From contig CAWUID010000004.1 in assembly GCA_963922315.1 (NCBI GenBank), positions 6,776 to 70,775 on the forward strand: DNA of 64,000 bases, read 5' to 3'. The stretch comes from JAHDBG01 sp963922315 (GTDB lineage Bacteria > Pseudomonadota > Gammaproteobacteria > Chromatiales > Chromatiaceae). Shown here in pieces: positions 36,510 through 47,300 of this stretch; position 1 is the first letter of the stretch, and each line of letters opens with the position of its first letter. The notes beneath the pieces are model-generated. The model was given only the letters and a program-made list of their open reading frames with translations. It did not search any database and was not told the origin of the DNA. The position numbers and the translations under genes are program-made.

Positions 36510-38384
36510 TCAGGTTGTTGCTGGTTTGGCAGCAGCACCGCTATTGTTACCATTATCTTTCCAGCCAACGGGTGGCTGAGCTTCTTTGCCTGCCATGATG
36601 TCTTTGATCTGGCCTTCGTCTATCGTTTCATAGCGCATCAGGCTGTCCGCCATAGCATGTAGTTTATCCAGATTATCCTGCAGGATTTTTTCGGCACGCT
36701 GGTAGTTGCGATCAATAAAGTTGCGGATTTCTTCGTCTATCGCATGAGCTGTGTCGTCTGACACATTTTTGTGTTGCGTGACGGATCGACCTAAAAACAG
36801 TTCTTCTTCGTCATCGCCATACGCCAGTGGCCCCATCCGGTCAGATAAGCCCCATTTTGTCACCATGTTGCGTGCGATTTCTGTGGCGCGCTTGATGTCA
36901 TTTGAGGCACCTGTGGTGATGGCCTTTGCGCCGAAGATCAATTCTTCCGCGATTCTGCCACCGAACAGGCTGGATATCTGACTTTCCAGATATTCTTTAC
37001 TGTGGCTGTAGCGGTCTTCTTCCGGCAGGAACATCGTGACACCCAGTGCGCGACCGCGCGGAATGATGGTCACTTTATACACCGGATCGTGTCCTGGTAC
37101 ATTCAGTCCGACAATGGCATGTCCCGCTTCATGATAAGCCGTCAGTCGTTTTTCTTCTTCTTTCATGACCATAGAACGGCGTTCTGCACCCATCATGATT
37201 TTGTCTTTTGCTCGTTCCATGTCCTCCATATCAATGATTTTTTTGTCTGCTCTGGCGGCGAGCAAAGCGGCTTCATTCACCAGATTTGCCAGGTCAGCAC
37301 CGGAAAAGCCGGGGGTACCACGTGCGATCACGGATGCTTTCACATCTTCTGCCAGAGTCACTTTTTTCATGTGTACTTTCAGAATCTGCTCGCGCCCCAG
37401 AATGTCAGGCAATCCGACCACTACCTGGCGGTCAAACCGACCCGGGCGTAATAAGGCTGGATCCAGCACATCCGGGCGGTTGGTGGCAGCAATCACAATC
37501 ACCCCGGCAGTCCCCTCAAATCCGTCCATTTCGACCAGCAATTGATTCAGGGTCTGTTCGCGTTCATCATGTCCGCCGCCCAGGCCAGCGCCACGGTGGC
37601 GACCAACGGCATCAATTTCGTCGATAAAGATAATGCAAGGCGCATCTTTTGCGGCTTGTTCAAACATTTTGCGCACGCGCGAGGCACCCACACCAACGAA
37701 CATTTCAACAAAATCAGAGCCGGAAATCGCAAAAAACGGCACTTCTGCTTCCCCGGCGATGGCGCGGGCGAGTAAAGTTTTACCGGTTCCCGGCGGGCCA
37801 ACCATCAGCACACCTTTCGGTATTTTGCCACCGAGCTTCTGAAATTTTTTCGGGTCGCGCAGAAAGTCAACGACTTCTTTCACTTCTTCTTTGGCTTCTT
37901 CACAACCGGCAACGTTATCGAATTTAACATCAATTTTGTCTTTCGCCAGCTTGCGTGCTTTGTTGCGGTTGAATGACATGGGGCCACGTCCCATCCCGCC
38001 CTGCATCTGACGCATAAAAAACAGCCAGATACCAATCAGCACAATCAATGGGAACCAGTTAATCAGGATCTGCATCAGCAGTGAAGGTTTTTCAGGCTCT
38101 TCCACCTTAAAAGATACATTGTTCGCCAGCAGATCGCTGACCAGCCAGATATCATGTGGTGCCATAGTGCGGAATTTGTTACCGCTGTTGGTGGTACCTT
38201 TAATTTCGGTAGCGCGCCCCGTGTCAACCAGCACAACGTCTGCGATGTTGTTAAGTTTGACCTCTTCCACAAATTTGGAGTATGAAATTTCGGGTACCTG
38301 CTGTTTACCGGAGCTATCAAAGTTATTGAATAATGTCATCAGGACGACAGCAATAACAATCCACAGCAGAATATTTTTGGTCAT
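36510..38384 (-). CDS. ftsH: ATP-dependent zinc metalloprotease FtsH
   Basis: This membrane-anchored AAA+ protease degrades misfolded membrane proteins and regulators, including the LpxC and sigma-32 type in E. coli. It has 624 residues from the ATG at 38384; a TTG three codons further upstream is less likely. Two membrane helices (NILLWIVIAVVLMTLF and a second near 105-125) flank the periplasmic part. Walker A is GPPGTGKT, Walker B is IIFIDEIDAVG, the second region of homology follows, and the zinc site is HEAGH. rlmE lies 48 nt upstream. Confidence 0.97.
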   Translation of the reverse strand: MTKNILLWIVIAVVLMTLFNNFDSSGKQQVPEISYSKFVEEVKLNNIADVVLVDTGRATEIKGTTNSGNKFRTMAPHDIWLVSDLLANNVSFKVEEPEKPSLLMQILINWFPLIVLIGIWLFFMRQMQGGMGRGPMSFNRNKARKLAKDKIDVKFDNVAGCEEAKEEVKEVVDFLRDPKKFQKLGGKIPKGVLMVGPPGTGKTLLARAIAGEAEVPFFAISGSDFVEMFVGVGASRVRKMFEQAAKDAPCIIFIDEIDAVGRHRGAGLGGGHDEREQTLNQLLVEMDGFEGTAGVIVIAATNRPDVLDPALLRPGRFDRQVVVGLPDILGREQILKVHMKKVTLAEDVKASVIARGTPGFSGADLANLVNEAALLAARADKKIIDMEDMERAKDKIMMGAERRSMVMKEEEKRLTAYHEAGHAIVGLNVPGHDPVYKVTIIPRGRALGVTMFLPEEDRYSHSKEYLESQISSLFGGRIAEELIFGAKAITTGASNDIKRATEIARNMVTKWGLSDRMGPLAYGDDEEELFLGRSVTQHKNVSDDTAHAIDEEIRNFIDRNYQRAEKILQDNLDKLHAMADSLMRYETIDEGQIKDIMAGKEAQPPVGWKDNGNNSGAAAKPATT

Positions 38385-38432
38385 GTCGCTCAAGTTGAAT
38401 GTACTCCGGACAGGTGCCTGATACGGGATCAG

Positions 38433-39059
38433 TCAGCAGGTGGGATGATAGTGTTTGGCTACAAGATACAGTTCGCGACTGCGGGCGCGGGAGGCATCGG
38501 GTTTACGCAGTTTAGCCTGACGGAAGCAGGTACGGACTGTTTGCAGGAAAGCATCAAAGCCTTCTCCTTGAAACAGTTTGATCACTGCGTGGCCGCCGGT
38601 AGTTAAGTGCTCCTGACAGAATGCCAGAGCCAATTCGCACAGATACATCGCGCGCGGTTGGTCAACCGCCATCACTCCGCTTATATTGGGGGCCATATCG
38701 GAGATTACAAGGTCAGGCCGCCGCCCTGCCAGGGTGTCTGCCAGTTGTTGCACAGTTGTGGCATCGTGAAAATCGCCCTGAATCAGAGTGGTTCCCGGAA
38801 TCGGATCAATTGGCAGTCGGTCAAGTCCGATCAATGTGCTGCCAGGCCCTGCGACGTCAGCTGCGACCTGCAACCAGCCACCGGGGGCCGCCCCCAGATC
38901 CACAATCGTCTGGCCGGGGCGTAAAAAACGGTCTTTTTCATTCAGTTGCAACAATTTATAAGCAGCACGCGAACGATAGCCTGCTTGTTGAGCTCGTTGC
39001 ACGTAATGATCCTGTGCCTGACGCTGTAACCAGCGCTGGCTGCTATTTGATCGTCCCAT
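38433..39059 (-). CDS. rlmE: 23S rRNA 2'-O-methyltransferase RlmE (FtsJ)
   Basis: This enzyme methylates U2552 in the 23S rRNA A-loop. The protein has 208 residues. It has RSRAAYKLLQLNEKDRF with the first catalytic Lys, the SAM motif VDLGAAPGGWLQVA, the catalytic Asp in VISDMAPNISG, and AVIKLFQGEGFDAF with the later catalytic Lys. The position upstream of ftsH is the standard one. Confidence 0.96.
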   Translation of the reverse strand: MGRSNSSQRWLQRQAQDHYVQRAQQAGYRSRAAYKLLQLNEKDRFLRPGQTIVDLGAAPGGWLQVAADVAGPGSTLIGLDRLPIDPIPGTTLIQGDFHDATTVQQLADTLAGRRPDLVISDMAPNISGVMAVDQPRAMYLCELALAFCQEHLTTGGHAVIKLFQGEGFDAFLQTVRTCFRQAKLRKPDASRARSRELYLVAKHYHPTC

Positions 39060-39190
39060 ACAAAGAAGTTCCTGATAAATTTTCGCCAGTAATAGTCTGA
39101 CAATTCTGATTCACGATATCGTTTCCTGTTTTGCTGATTACCGCACTGTTTAGGTCAGTCATAACGATGAAAATGTTATCTGAAGTATGT

Positions 39191-39322
39191 CATTAAATTT
39201 AAATCGTGGGCGAGGTAAGAAACCTCACCCACGACCAGAGGGGCGAGAGCTATGCTTCTCTCCCTTCAGCAACCCCCCTGGTCTTGTCCCTGTCGCAAGC
39301 AGTGGGGAATACTAAAATTTAA
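39191..39322 (+). mobile_element. IS200/IS605-type end-like structured repeat, copy A
   Basis: A 132-nt sequence is also present at 57531. It opens with a long hairpin (TCGTGGGCGAGGT / ACCTCACCCACGA), then GGGGCGAGAGCTATGC, a C-run, and a degenerate 3' hairpin ending GGGGAATACTA. The order (hairpin, GGGGCGAGAGC, C-run, final GGGG hairpin) resembles the right end / omega-RNA region of TnpB-type IS605 elements. No tnpA or tnpB is present. It fills most of the gap between rlmE and the DUF2256 gene; the rest of the gap (39060-39190) shows nothing clear. Confidence 0.55.
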
Positions 39323-39326
39323 GCCG

Positions 39327-39485
39327 CTATTCTGATTCATTAAAAACATATGTTTTTCTTTTTCCTGAACAAGCTTTAGAACAATATTTAACCTGATTCC
39401 ATACCTTTTTCCATTTTTTACGCCAGACGAATGGACGCTTACAGACAAGGCATATTTTAGTGGGTAAATCAGACTTTTTTTTCAT
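39327..39485 (-). CDS. DUF2256 small zinc-ribbon-like protein, 52 residues
   Basis: This short gene encodes CLVCKRPFVWRKKW, then WNQVKYCSKACSGKR, the four-cysteine CxxC...CxxxC pattern of DUF2256. The ATG overlaps the photolyase stop (ATGA), so it is translationally coupled to it. DUF2256 proteins are repeatedly found beside FeS-type cryptochrome/photolyase genes, which supports the call. The function is unknown; the cysteines suggest zinc or cluster binding. Only 4 nt separate its stop from the IS605-like repeat. Confidence 0.85.
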   Translation of the reverse strand: MKKKSDLPTKICLVCKRPFVWRKKWKKVWNQVKYCSKACSGKRKTYVFNESE

Positions 39486-41008
39486 GAGAGGTTGCTTAAG
39501 AAGTGCCTGCTGTCATGACGAATAGCTTGTTGTTTTTCTTCACTCATACGATCAAAAGTCTTATACATCATACTCATGCGAGGATTGCCCGCCAGTTTTT
39601 CACGGTTACGATCAAGAAAGTCCCAATACAGATAATTGAAAGGACATGCATCGGGACCATGCTTTTTTTTCACTTTATAGCTGCATTTTTTGCAATAATC
39701 AGACATCTTGTTAATGTAGCTACCGCCAGCGGCATAAGGTTTGCTGGCCAGATAACCACCATCGGCAAACAAAATCATCCCTGATACATTAGGAAGCTTT
39801 ACCCATTCATAGGCATCAGCATAAACAACCAAAAACCATTCATTCACATCTTCAGGGCGAATGCCAGCGAGCAAAGCAAAATTTCCAAGTACCATCAGGC
39901 GCTGAATGTGATGAGCATAAGCGTTTTGTCTGGTTTCAATAATACACTGATGCAGACAATTCATCTTTGTGTTTGCCGTCCAGTAAAAGCTCGGTAATTC
40001 CCGCGATGCAGCAAAAAAGTTTACATCTGCATATTCTGGCATTTTAAGCCAGTAAATACCGCGTACATATTCACGCCAACCGATGATCTGGCGGATAAAT
40101 CCTTCAACTGCATTGAGTGGTGCTTTTCCCTGATAATATGCTTTTTCTGCGGCTTGTATGCATTCAAGGGGGAGAAGCAGACCACAGTTCAGATAAAAAC
40201 TGATGTGTGAGTGATACATCCAGGGCTCGCCTTGCAGCATGGCATCTTGATAATCACCAAAATGATACAAACGCTGAGTGATGAACCGGTGAAGAACTTG
40301 CAGTGCATCTTTACGTGTAACAGCAAAATAAAATGGCTCTACATTTCCGAAATGATTGTTAAACCGTTCAGAAACCAGAGCCATAACATCCTGAGTGATC
40401 TCGTCAACTTTTCCGCTATAGGGTGGCGGTATATTAACTTTGCTTTTTATTGATTTACGGTTTTCTGTATCATAGTTCCATTGCTTGCCAACGGGAGTGT
40501 CGTCTTCCATCATTAAGATATGATACTTTTTTCGCATTTCACGGTAAAAGTATTCCATGCGCAGCTGTTTGCGATTTTTAGCCCAGGATGCAAAATCATC
40601 AATGCGGCATAAAAAGCGGTCATCTTCTCTGATTTCAACCGGAATGCCCAGGTCGTCTTCCCAATGTCTTATATCCTCAAGTACCCGGTATTCACCCGGA
40701 TGCGTCACGACAATGCGGTCAAAAGTATATTTTTGCAGAACGTTTCTTAACTCACTTTTGATTGAGCCTGTGTTATCAGGGTCATCCAGTTTCGTATATT
40801 CAATATTATAGCCCTTATCTCTCAGGGCCTCAGCAAAATGCCTCATTGCTGAAAACAAAAAAGCAATTTTCTTTTTATGGTGCTTAACGTAAGTCGCTTC
40901 ATCCCAGACCTCACACATTAAAATGACATCTTTTCCGGGAATATGATGTTTAAGGCTGGAAATAGTCTCAGCGAGCTGGTCACCTAAAATAACGCTCAGA
41001 GTTTTCAC
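39482..41008 (-). CDS. FeS-type cryptochrome/(6-4) photolyase-like protein
   Basis: This 508-residue protein belongs to the PhrB/FeS-BCP class. It begins VKTLSVILGDQLAE, has the photolyase helical domain with GWREYVRGIYW, and the C-terminal FAD region with FADGGYLASKPYAAGGSYI. Four cysteines fit the iron-sulfur cluster of this class: one in LHQC, two in YCKKC and one in DACPFNYLYWDF. The family uses light to repair UV photoproducts. The start is GTG at 41008, overlapping the SDR stop by 4 nt (GTGA), with GAAGAG upstream. The stop overlaps the DUF2256 gene, so three genes are coupled. The segment is more A/T-rich than its neighbours. Confidence 0.93.
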   Translation of the reverse strand: MKTLSVILGDQLAETISSLKHHIPGKDVILMCEVWDEATYVKHHKKKIAFLFSAMRHFAEALRDKGYNIEYTKLDDPDNTGSIKSELRNVLQKYTFDRIVVTHPGEYRVLEDIRHWEDDLGIPVEIREDDRFLCRIDDFASWAKNRKQLRMEYFYREMRKKYHILMMEDDTPVGKQWNYDTENRKSIKSKVNIPPPYSGKVDEITQDVMALVSERFNNHFGNVEPFYFAVTRKDALQVLHRFITQRLYHFGDYQDAMLQGEPWMYHSHISFYLNCGLLLPLECIQAAEKAYYQGKAPLNAVEGFIRQIIGWREYVRGIYWLKMPEYADVNFFAASRELPSFYWTANTKMNCLHQCIIETRQNAYAHHIQRLMVLGNFALLAGIRPEDVNEWFLVVYADAYEWVKLPNVSGMILFADGGYLASKPYAAGGSYINKMSDYCKKCSYKVKKKHGPDACPFNYLYWDFLDRNREKLAGNPRMSMMYKTFDRMSEEKQQAIRHDSRHFLSNLS

Positions 41009-41706
41009 GGTAATATCTCTTCGCCGCTCCAGGCAAAACATTTCCCCGTTTGCTCTGGAGTCAGACCTTCTAAAATTCCCAACAATTTTTTTGCAGAATA
41101 TTCGGGTGTGAATAAATTTTCATCTGCAACATTGCGCTGAAACGGCTCTGATAAATGACTTTTCACTGTCCCGGGGTGCAGTCCAACAATGATTGCCTGC
41201 TTATTTCTTCTGTTAATTTCAATAGCTGCATTTTTGATGATCATGTTTAATGCTGCTTTCGAAGCACGATAAGCATACCAGCCGCCAAGACGATTATCTG
41301 AGATGCTACCTACACGTGCTGACAATGCGGCAAATATTGATGTTTTTTCTTTGTTCAATTTTGGTAAAAAATATTTGGCTATCAGTGCAGGCGTAATAGT
41401 ATTCGCCTCGAAAAGCTGGTGAAACTTATCTGCTGATAAATCTTTCAGGCTTTTTTCAGGCATCAATCTGTCACCATGCAGGATACCATTCGGTACAATG
41501 ACTAAATCTAAAGGCCTGGTCTTTGCGGCCAGTGTGGCAGCTTCAGCAATAGAATCTTCACTGCTATAATCAATCGGATACTCTCCATTTCGAGAAAAAG
41601 TATAAATCTCAGCACTTGGATACTTTTTACACAAGAGTGCTGTAAAAGCACTTCCCAAAGCACCAGAAGCACCTAAAATTGCTATATTTTTCGGATCAAA
41701 TTCCAT
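41005..41706 (-). CDS. Short-chain dehydrogenase/reductase in photolyase operon
   Basis: This 233-residue Rossmann protein has the nucleotide motif ILGASGALGSAF (residues 10-21), the NAG-equivalent region VPNGIL, catalytic Ser near FAALSARVGSIS and YxxxK as YRASK. It resembles C-factor/CsgA-like SDRs that often travel with FeS photolyases in marine bacteria. The substrate is unknown. It is the first gene of a three-gene operon with overlapping stops and starts. The 247 nt upstream (41707-41953) to the divergent ybfF-like gene hold no reading frame I can support. Confidence 0.88.
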   Translation of the reverse strand: MEFDPKNIAILGASGALGSAFTALLCKKYPSAEIYTFSRNGEYPIDYSSEDSIAEAATLAAKTRPLDLVIVPNGILHGDRLMPEKSLKDLSADKFHQLFEANTITPALIAKYFLPKLNKEKTSIFAALSARVGSISDNRLGGWYAYRASKAALNMIIKNAAIEINRRNKQAIIVGLHPGTVKSHLSEPFQRNVADENLFTPEYSAKKLLGILEGLTPEQTGKCFAWSGEEILP

Positions 41707-41953
41707 AAATCACCTTGTTTTTACCTTATTCTGGCTGAATGTTAAATCTGAGTACACCCCGCAGCTTGATCTGACAGGGCCGATAGTTCAGATAGTGAGT
41801 CAATTTTAAGCCGCTTGTGGTGGCGCTCGAAATTAAAGAACTCCGGGTGTCTGTTGATTCTCCATAGTGTTCACCGCAGTAGTATATAATGATGAAAGCG
41901 TGTCGTGTTCAGAAGCCTCCTGTTGATGTTCTTAAGCAAATACGAGTACAAAT

Positions 41954-42727
41954 ATGGTGACATTGCAATACCAAACCTACGGTAGTGTCGGGTGTCCGGC
42001 ATTGATATTACTGCATGGTTTGCTGGGTTCTTCTACTAACTGGAGCAGCATCGGGCGGCAATTGTCTACAGATTATTATGTGCTGGTGCCTGATTTACGC
42101 AACCATGGCAATTCCCCGCATGTTGACGGTATGACCTATACCGAAATGACGCAGGATCTGATCGGGCTGCTGGAACATGAGCGGATCGCACAAGCGACCT
42201 TCGTCGGACATAGTATGGGAGGTAAGCTGGCGATGCGCTTTGCCTTGCTTGCACCACACCGGGTGCGAGCTCTCGGTGTGGTTGACGTCTGTCCCGTCAC
42301 CTATAACCATACATTCGATCATTATTTTGATCTGTTTGCGAGTATTGACCTGACGCGTATTCATCGTCGCGATGATGCACAACAACAAATGATTGCTGCG
42401 GGTATCGATGAAGTGATGCAGTTTTTCCTGCTGCAAAATCTGCGTAAAACCGCAACAGGTTGGGCCTGGCGCATCAATCTCGCGGCGCTGAAAGCCGGGC
42501 AGCCTGATATTACCGGCTTTGATGCACCACTGGGTTATCGTTATGACGGCAAGACCTGGGTGATTTATGGTACTGAATCTGACTATGTGTTGCCGGAATA
42601 TGGCGCCACACTCAGTGCTTATTTTCCAGGTGTGGCTTTGCACGCGGTTGTCGGTGCCGGGCACTGGGTACATGTTGATCAGCCGCAACAGTTTATCCGG
42701 ACATTGCAGCAATTTCTGGAAACATGA
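41954..42727 (+). CDS. Alpha/beta hydrolase, YbfF-like esterase
   Basis: This 257-residue esterase has the oxyanion-hole LLHGLLGSSTNW, the nucleophile elbow VGHSMGGKLAM and the late histidine in VGAGHWVHVD, giving a complete Ser-Asp-His set. The DLRNHGNSPH motif is typical of the YbfF group, which hydrolyses short acyl esters and acyl-CoA. The physiological substrate is not known. It stands alone, divergent from the SDR-photolyase operon. Confidence 0.88.
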   Translation: MVTLQYQTYGSVGCPALILLHGLLGSSTNWSSIGRQLSTDYYVLVPDLRNHGNSPHVDGMTYTEMTQDLIGLLEHERIAQATFVGHSMGGKLAMRFALLAPHRVRALGVVDVCPVTYNHTFDHYFDLFASIDLTRIHRRDDAQQQMIAAGIDEVMQFFLLQNLRKTATGWAWRINLAALKAGQPDITGFDAPLGYRYDGKTWVIYGTESDYVLPEYGATLSAYFPGVALHAVVGAGHWVHVDQPQQFIRTLQQFLET

Positions 42728-42813
42728 CAGAGCGATCAATCTTTGTTAAAGCCCGCACAAAAATCGAATGATCTATTTATCATATTCTGACCCCTTTTTA
42801 TGAGGAGGCCTAC

Positions 42814-44373
42814 ATGCTGAATAATTATCTGGCAAATGCTGTTATTGCTCTGACAGCGCTGATGTCCCATCAGCTATACGCGGCGACATGTGAGTTCATT
42901 GTATCTAATGAATGGAACAGTGGCTTTACCTCGTCTATTGCGATCACGAATGACACGAATCAAGTCATTGATGGTTGGAAGGTAGCGATTGATTTTGCTG
43001 GTGATGCAAAGATTACCGGTATGTGGAATGCTGATCATAACGATCAGATATTTCCGGATCAGGCGACTGATGCAGGTTATAACGGTCAGATATTACCTGG
43101 TGGGAAGATACAGTTCGGATTTAATTCACAAAAATCTGTGCCGGGTTCACCTGCACCAATCCCGGCCCTTAGTGGCATTTGTGCAGAGGATGATAGCGAT
43201 TCAGACACGCCACCACCACAGGCCGAACCATCACCAGAGCCTGCAGGTGCTGCTGCACAATGTGACTACATTTTGCGGAATCAATGGCGGAATGGTTTTA
43301 CGGCAGCAGTAAAAATCAGGAATGTTAGAAAACAGCCCATCGAAGGCTGGGCAGTATCTTTGGCATTTCCTGCGGGTGTGCAGATTACTAACCACTGGAA
43401 TTCGGCTCGTGATCCGATCAAATCTGATCAGTTAGTCAACCTTGGTTGGAATGCCAACATACAGCCCGGCGGCGCGGTTGAGTTCGGGTTACAGGGTAGC
43501 AAATCATCACCAGGTCTGGATGTGACTCCGGTGCTTGGTGGCATCTGCGGCGATGATGCGGCGCCCTCTAATCAACCGCCTGTTGCACAGGTAACTGCTT
43601 CGCCCCGGCAGGGCACCGCGCCGTTAGCTGTCAACTTCAATGGCAGTGGATCTGTTGATTCTGATGGTGACAATCTGAGTTATCTCTGGAATTTTGGTGA
43701 TGGTAATACCGCAAATACAGCAACAGCCGTGCATACCTATACCGCAGCGGGTACATATGCTGTCTCTCTGACAGTGACGGACACAGCAGGAGATTCAGAT
43801 GTTGCCAGACTGACGATTACCGTCACGACTCAGGAGCCGGTGCAGCCGACCGCTGCGTATCGTCTGGACGCTGCGCGATCATCGTTATATTTTGTTTCAA
43901 CCAAAAAGGTACATGTTGTAGAAACGCATACCTTCGGCACACTCAGTGGTGACATTACGGCGGATGGTGCGGCGGCGGTACGCATTGATCTGGATAGTGT
44001 GGATACTGGCATCGATATTCGTGATGAACGGATGCGCAATTTTTTGTTTGAAACAGCGACCTTTCAGTCTGCCGATATCACTCTGGATGTCGCGCTGGCA
44101 GATGTCTCCGATTTGCCAGTGGGCCAGTCACTGCAACGAATAATCACACCAACGCTGGACTTGCATGGGTTCAGTGTTCCGTTATCGGCTTCCGTGCTGA
44201 TCACAAAACTGGCAGATGATACACTCCTGGTGCAGAACGTCAGCCCGGTGATTGTGAAAGCGGCCGATTTTGGTCTGGTCGACGGCATTGAGATATTGCG
44301 GGATCTGGCGAAGCTTAGCGTGATCAGTTATTCGGTGCCGGTTAATTTCACCCTCATCTTCAAACAACAATGA
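42814..44373 (+). CDS. Secreted CBM2-CBM2-PKD-YceI protein (Cbp2E-like)
   Basis: This 519-residue secreted protein has a signal peptide (ALTALMSHQLYAA). Two family 2 carbohydrate-binding modules follow (about 26-120 and 148-245), each with conserved Trp and a terminal disulfide pair (SNEWNSGFTSSI, RNQWRNGFTAAV). A PKD domain comes next (about 255-340, YLWNFGDGNTAN), then a YceI-like lipid/quinone-binding domain (about 345-519). Acidic Ser/Pro linkers separate the modules. The layout recalls Cbp2E of Saccharophagus, a cellulose-bound redox component. It lies 14 nt before the cytochrome-bearing partner. The likely role is binding cellulose or chitin and carrying an isoprenoid electron carrier, by family knowledge. 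Confidence 0.88.
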   Translation: MLNNYLANAVIALTALMSHQLYAATCEFIVSNEWNSGFTSSIAITNDTNQVIDGWKVAIDFAGDAKITGMWNADHNDQIFPDQATDAGYNGQILPGGKIQFGFNSQKSVPGSPAPIPALSGICAEDDSDSDTPPPQAEPSPEPAGAAAQCDYILRNQWRNGFTAAVKIRNVRKQPIEGWAVSLAFPAGVQITNHWNSARDPIKSDQLVNLGWNANIQPGGAVEFGLQGSKSSPGLDVTPVLGGICGDDAAPSNQPPVAQVTASPRQGTAPLAVNFNGSGSVDSDGDNLSYLWNFGDGNTANTATAVHTYTAAGTYAVSLTVTDTAGDSDVARLTITVTTQEPVQPTAAYRLDAARSSLYFVSTKKVHVVETHTFGTLSGDITADGAAAVRIDLDSVDTGIDIRDERMRNFLFETATFQSADITLDVALADVSDLPVGQSLQRIITPTLDLHGFSVPLSASVLITKLADDTLLVQNVSPVIVKAADFGLVDGIEILRDLAKLSVISYSVPVNFTLIFKQQ

Positions 44374-44387
44374 TTGTGGGAGGAAAG

Positions 44388-47300
44388 ATGATGAAAACGA
44401 TAAATTATCTGTTGGGGTTTGCTGCCGTTCTGGCGGCACCCTCTGTCCAGGCTGCCGTTTCCTGTCAATACGAAGTGGTCGACGAATGGAACCAGGCGTT
44501 TAAGGCAGAAGTTTCGATTGTGAACACCGGTGCGCCTTTTCAGAACTGGGAGCTATCCTGGTCCTGGGATGACGGTGCAACCTTTAACAATGGTTGGAAT
44601 GCCACTTTTGATTGTGCTGCTGGTCGCTGTACGACCACACCTCCTGGTTGGAAGCCAACGATCCAGACAAATCAGACCTATACGTTTGGTTTTATTATGG
44701 ATAAAGCAGGGCAGGCAGCGAACCAGAATGTTGTAGTGAATGGCGCTGTCTGTGGCGATGTTGTGACACCGTCACCAGCACCAACACCCACACCGGAAAC
44801 ATCTGATGTGTTGTGGCAGTTAGATGGCGCACGTTCGTCACTACACTATGTTTCGATGAAAAAAGACCATGTTGCTGAAATCAACACCTTCCTGGCTGAA
44901 TCCGGTCAGCCTGCGGCACTGAATGGTTCTATCTCGAACACCGGTGATGCGGTGTTTGCAATAGACCTGAATGATGTTGCCACCGGTATTGATATCCGTA
45001 ACAGCCGCTTGCTGTCATTGTTATTTGAGACCGGGTTGCTGCCTACAGCCTATTTCCGTGCACAAGTGGATACGGCGGCGCTGACACAGATGGTGCCGGG
45101 TGATACCCGGTTTGTGACCCTGACCGGTGACTTCAGCTTGCATGGCATGCGACAAGCAGTGACAGCAGAAGTGCTGATTGCCAGAACATCAGCGAACGAC
45201 TTGTCAGTTTCCACAGTGCAGCCGATTCATATCGACAGCAAACAGTTTGACATGGCAGGTGGGATTGAAGCACTGCGGACGGTAGCGAACCTGAGTTCCA
45301 TCGGTGAAGTGGTACCGGTTTATTTTAATCTGCATTATCAGGCAAATGCTGACACATCCGTGCAGCCAGTAGACATGCCGGTTGCACCGCAGGATCCGAC
45401 GAATCTGACTGGCACCTTCAGTGCAGCGACGGCACAGGCAAATCTGGATTGGCAGGATAACAGCGCCAACGAAACCTTATTTCTGGTCAGACGTAAGCCG
45501 GTAGTGACCGATGGATACTGGCAGACTGTTTCTGAGATGACGGCAAATACCACACGTCTGACTCAGGCATTGCCCGAAACAGGTGAATATGACTATAAGG
45601 TTGTTGCGTTAAACCAGGGTGTTCCATCATTGCCGACGAATACAGAGCGGGTAACCGTTACTGAAGGTAATCAGGTTGCGCGTGGCGAACACCTGTACCA
45701 GCAGGATTGTGCTGGTTGCCATGGTGTAGAAGGTGAAGGCGTATCAGGTGCGCCGGCCTTAAATACCGAGCGTGATCTTGAGACTATGATTACGTACATC
45801 ATAGATTTGATGCCACCTGCAAACCCAGGTTCATGTGATCGGCAGTGTGCTGAAGATCTAGCCGCCTTTATTCAGACCTTATGGGAGCAGGAGGTCGTTT
45901 GTGATATGAGCGGCGCGACCCATTATGGTGCTCGCTTGTTAAAGATCCTGACCCGATCTGAATATCAGAACAGTATCGAAGATTTGCTAGGCGTTGATTT
46001 TGCAGCCGCAGAGGGTTTATCTGCCGACACCCAAGTGGGTTTCTTTAAGAATAATACGTATGCGGCGATTGTGCCGACTTCTTATAGCAACTACTTATTA
46101 GTAGCAGAAGAAATTGCACAATGGTCATCAGACCGCAATTTTGCTCCGGCACTGAACTGTGCCAGCTTTAATCAGGATTGTGCAGATCAGTTTATGACGA
46201 GTCTGGCACCTGACATATTCCGGCGTCCTCTGACAAATGATGAAGTCAGCCTGTACCAGGAGATGGCAAATGGTAGCTACACGAATGGCGATGTAAAACT
46301 GGGTATGCAAATGGCGTTGGAAGGTATGTTGTCTGCACCGCAATTTTTGTATCGTCATGAACTCGGTGAAGCAAATCCGGCTAACTCAGCATTGGATGCA
46401 GATGCGTTTGAGTTGACCTCTTATGAAATGGCGACCTTCCTGGCTTATACTTTTACCGGATCAACCCCGGATCAAACGTTGCTGAATGCCGCTGCCCGGG
46501 ACGAATTGCGCACTGAAGCACAGATTGTACAGCAGGCACAACGTCTGGCTGGTGATGCAAAGTTGGTGATGAGCGATTTTGTTGGTAGTTGGCTGGGTAC
46601 GGCAGGACTGGAGATTGCAGCTAAAGATCCGGTTGCCTGGCCTGGCTTCAGTGATCTAGTGCCGCACCTGAAGGACGAGATCAACGAAACCTTCGCTCAT
46701 ATCATGCTGGAGCCAACGGAACAGTTTGCCTCATTGTATGCAGGTGACTATACCTTCCTGAATGAAACATTAGCCCGGCATTATGGTATCAATGGTGTGA
46801 CTGGTAACGATATGCAGCAAGTGAGTACCACTGATCGGGGCGGTATTCTGGCAAACGGAGCCTTTATGGCGCGCTGGGGTGAATCGGTAGAAAGCTCGCC
46901 GATTTTGCGTTCGGTGCGGGTGCGTCGCCGCATGTTGTGTCAGGAACAGCCAGATCCACCAGCAGGCACCTTTGCTGCACGGGAAGTAAAACTGGCGGAG
47001 CTATCCAGCTTTCTGCAGGATCCGGCAACGACTAACCGTCTGAAATATCATCGCCTGACCGAAGATGTTCCCTGTACCAGTTGCCATCTGCAATATATCA
47101 ATCCACTGGGCTTCGGGATGGAAGATTTTGATACAGTGGGTCGCATCAGGACGCATGATTTGAATGGCAATACAGTTGATGCGTCAGGCACGCTGTACGC
47201 GCCGTTAAAATATAGTCATGTTAATGAGTCAGAACCCTTCATGGGTTCCCATGGCCTGGGGTCGGTGTTGAGTGGTTTGTCGTCAGCACAGCGTTGTCTG

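Noticed and set aside
41707..41953. Promoter pair with TATAAT near 41885
   Set aside because: A good -10-like box exists, but the nearest -35-like boxes have wrong spacing, so no promoter is claimed.
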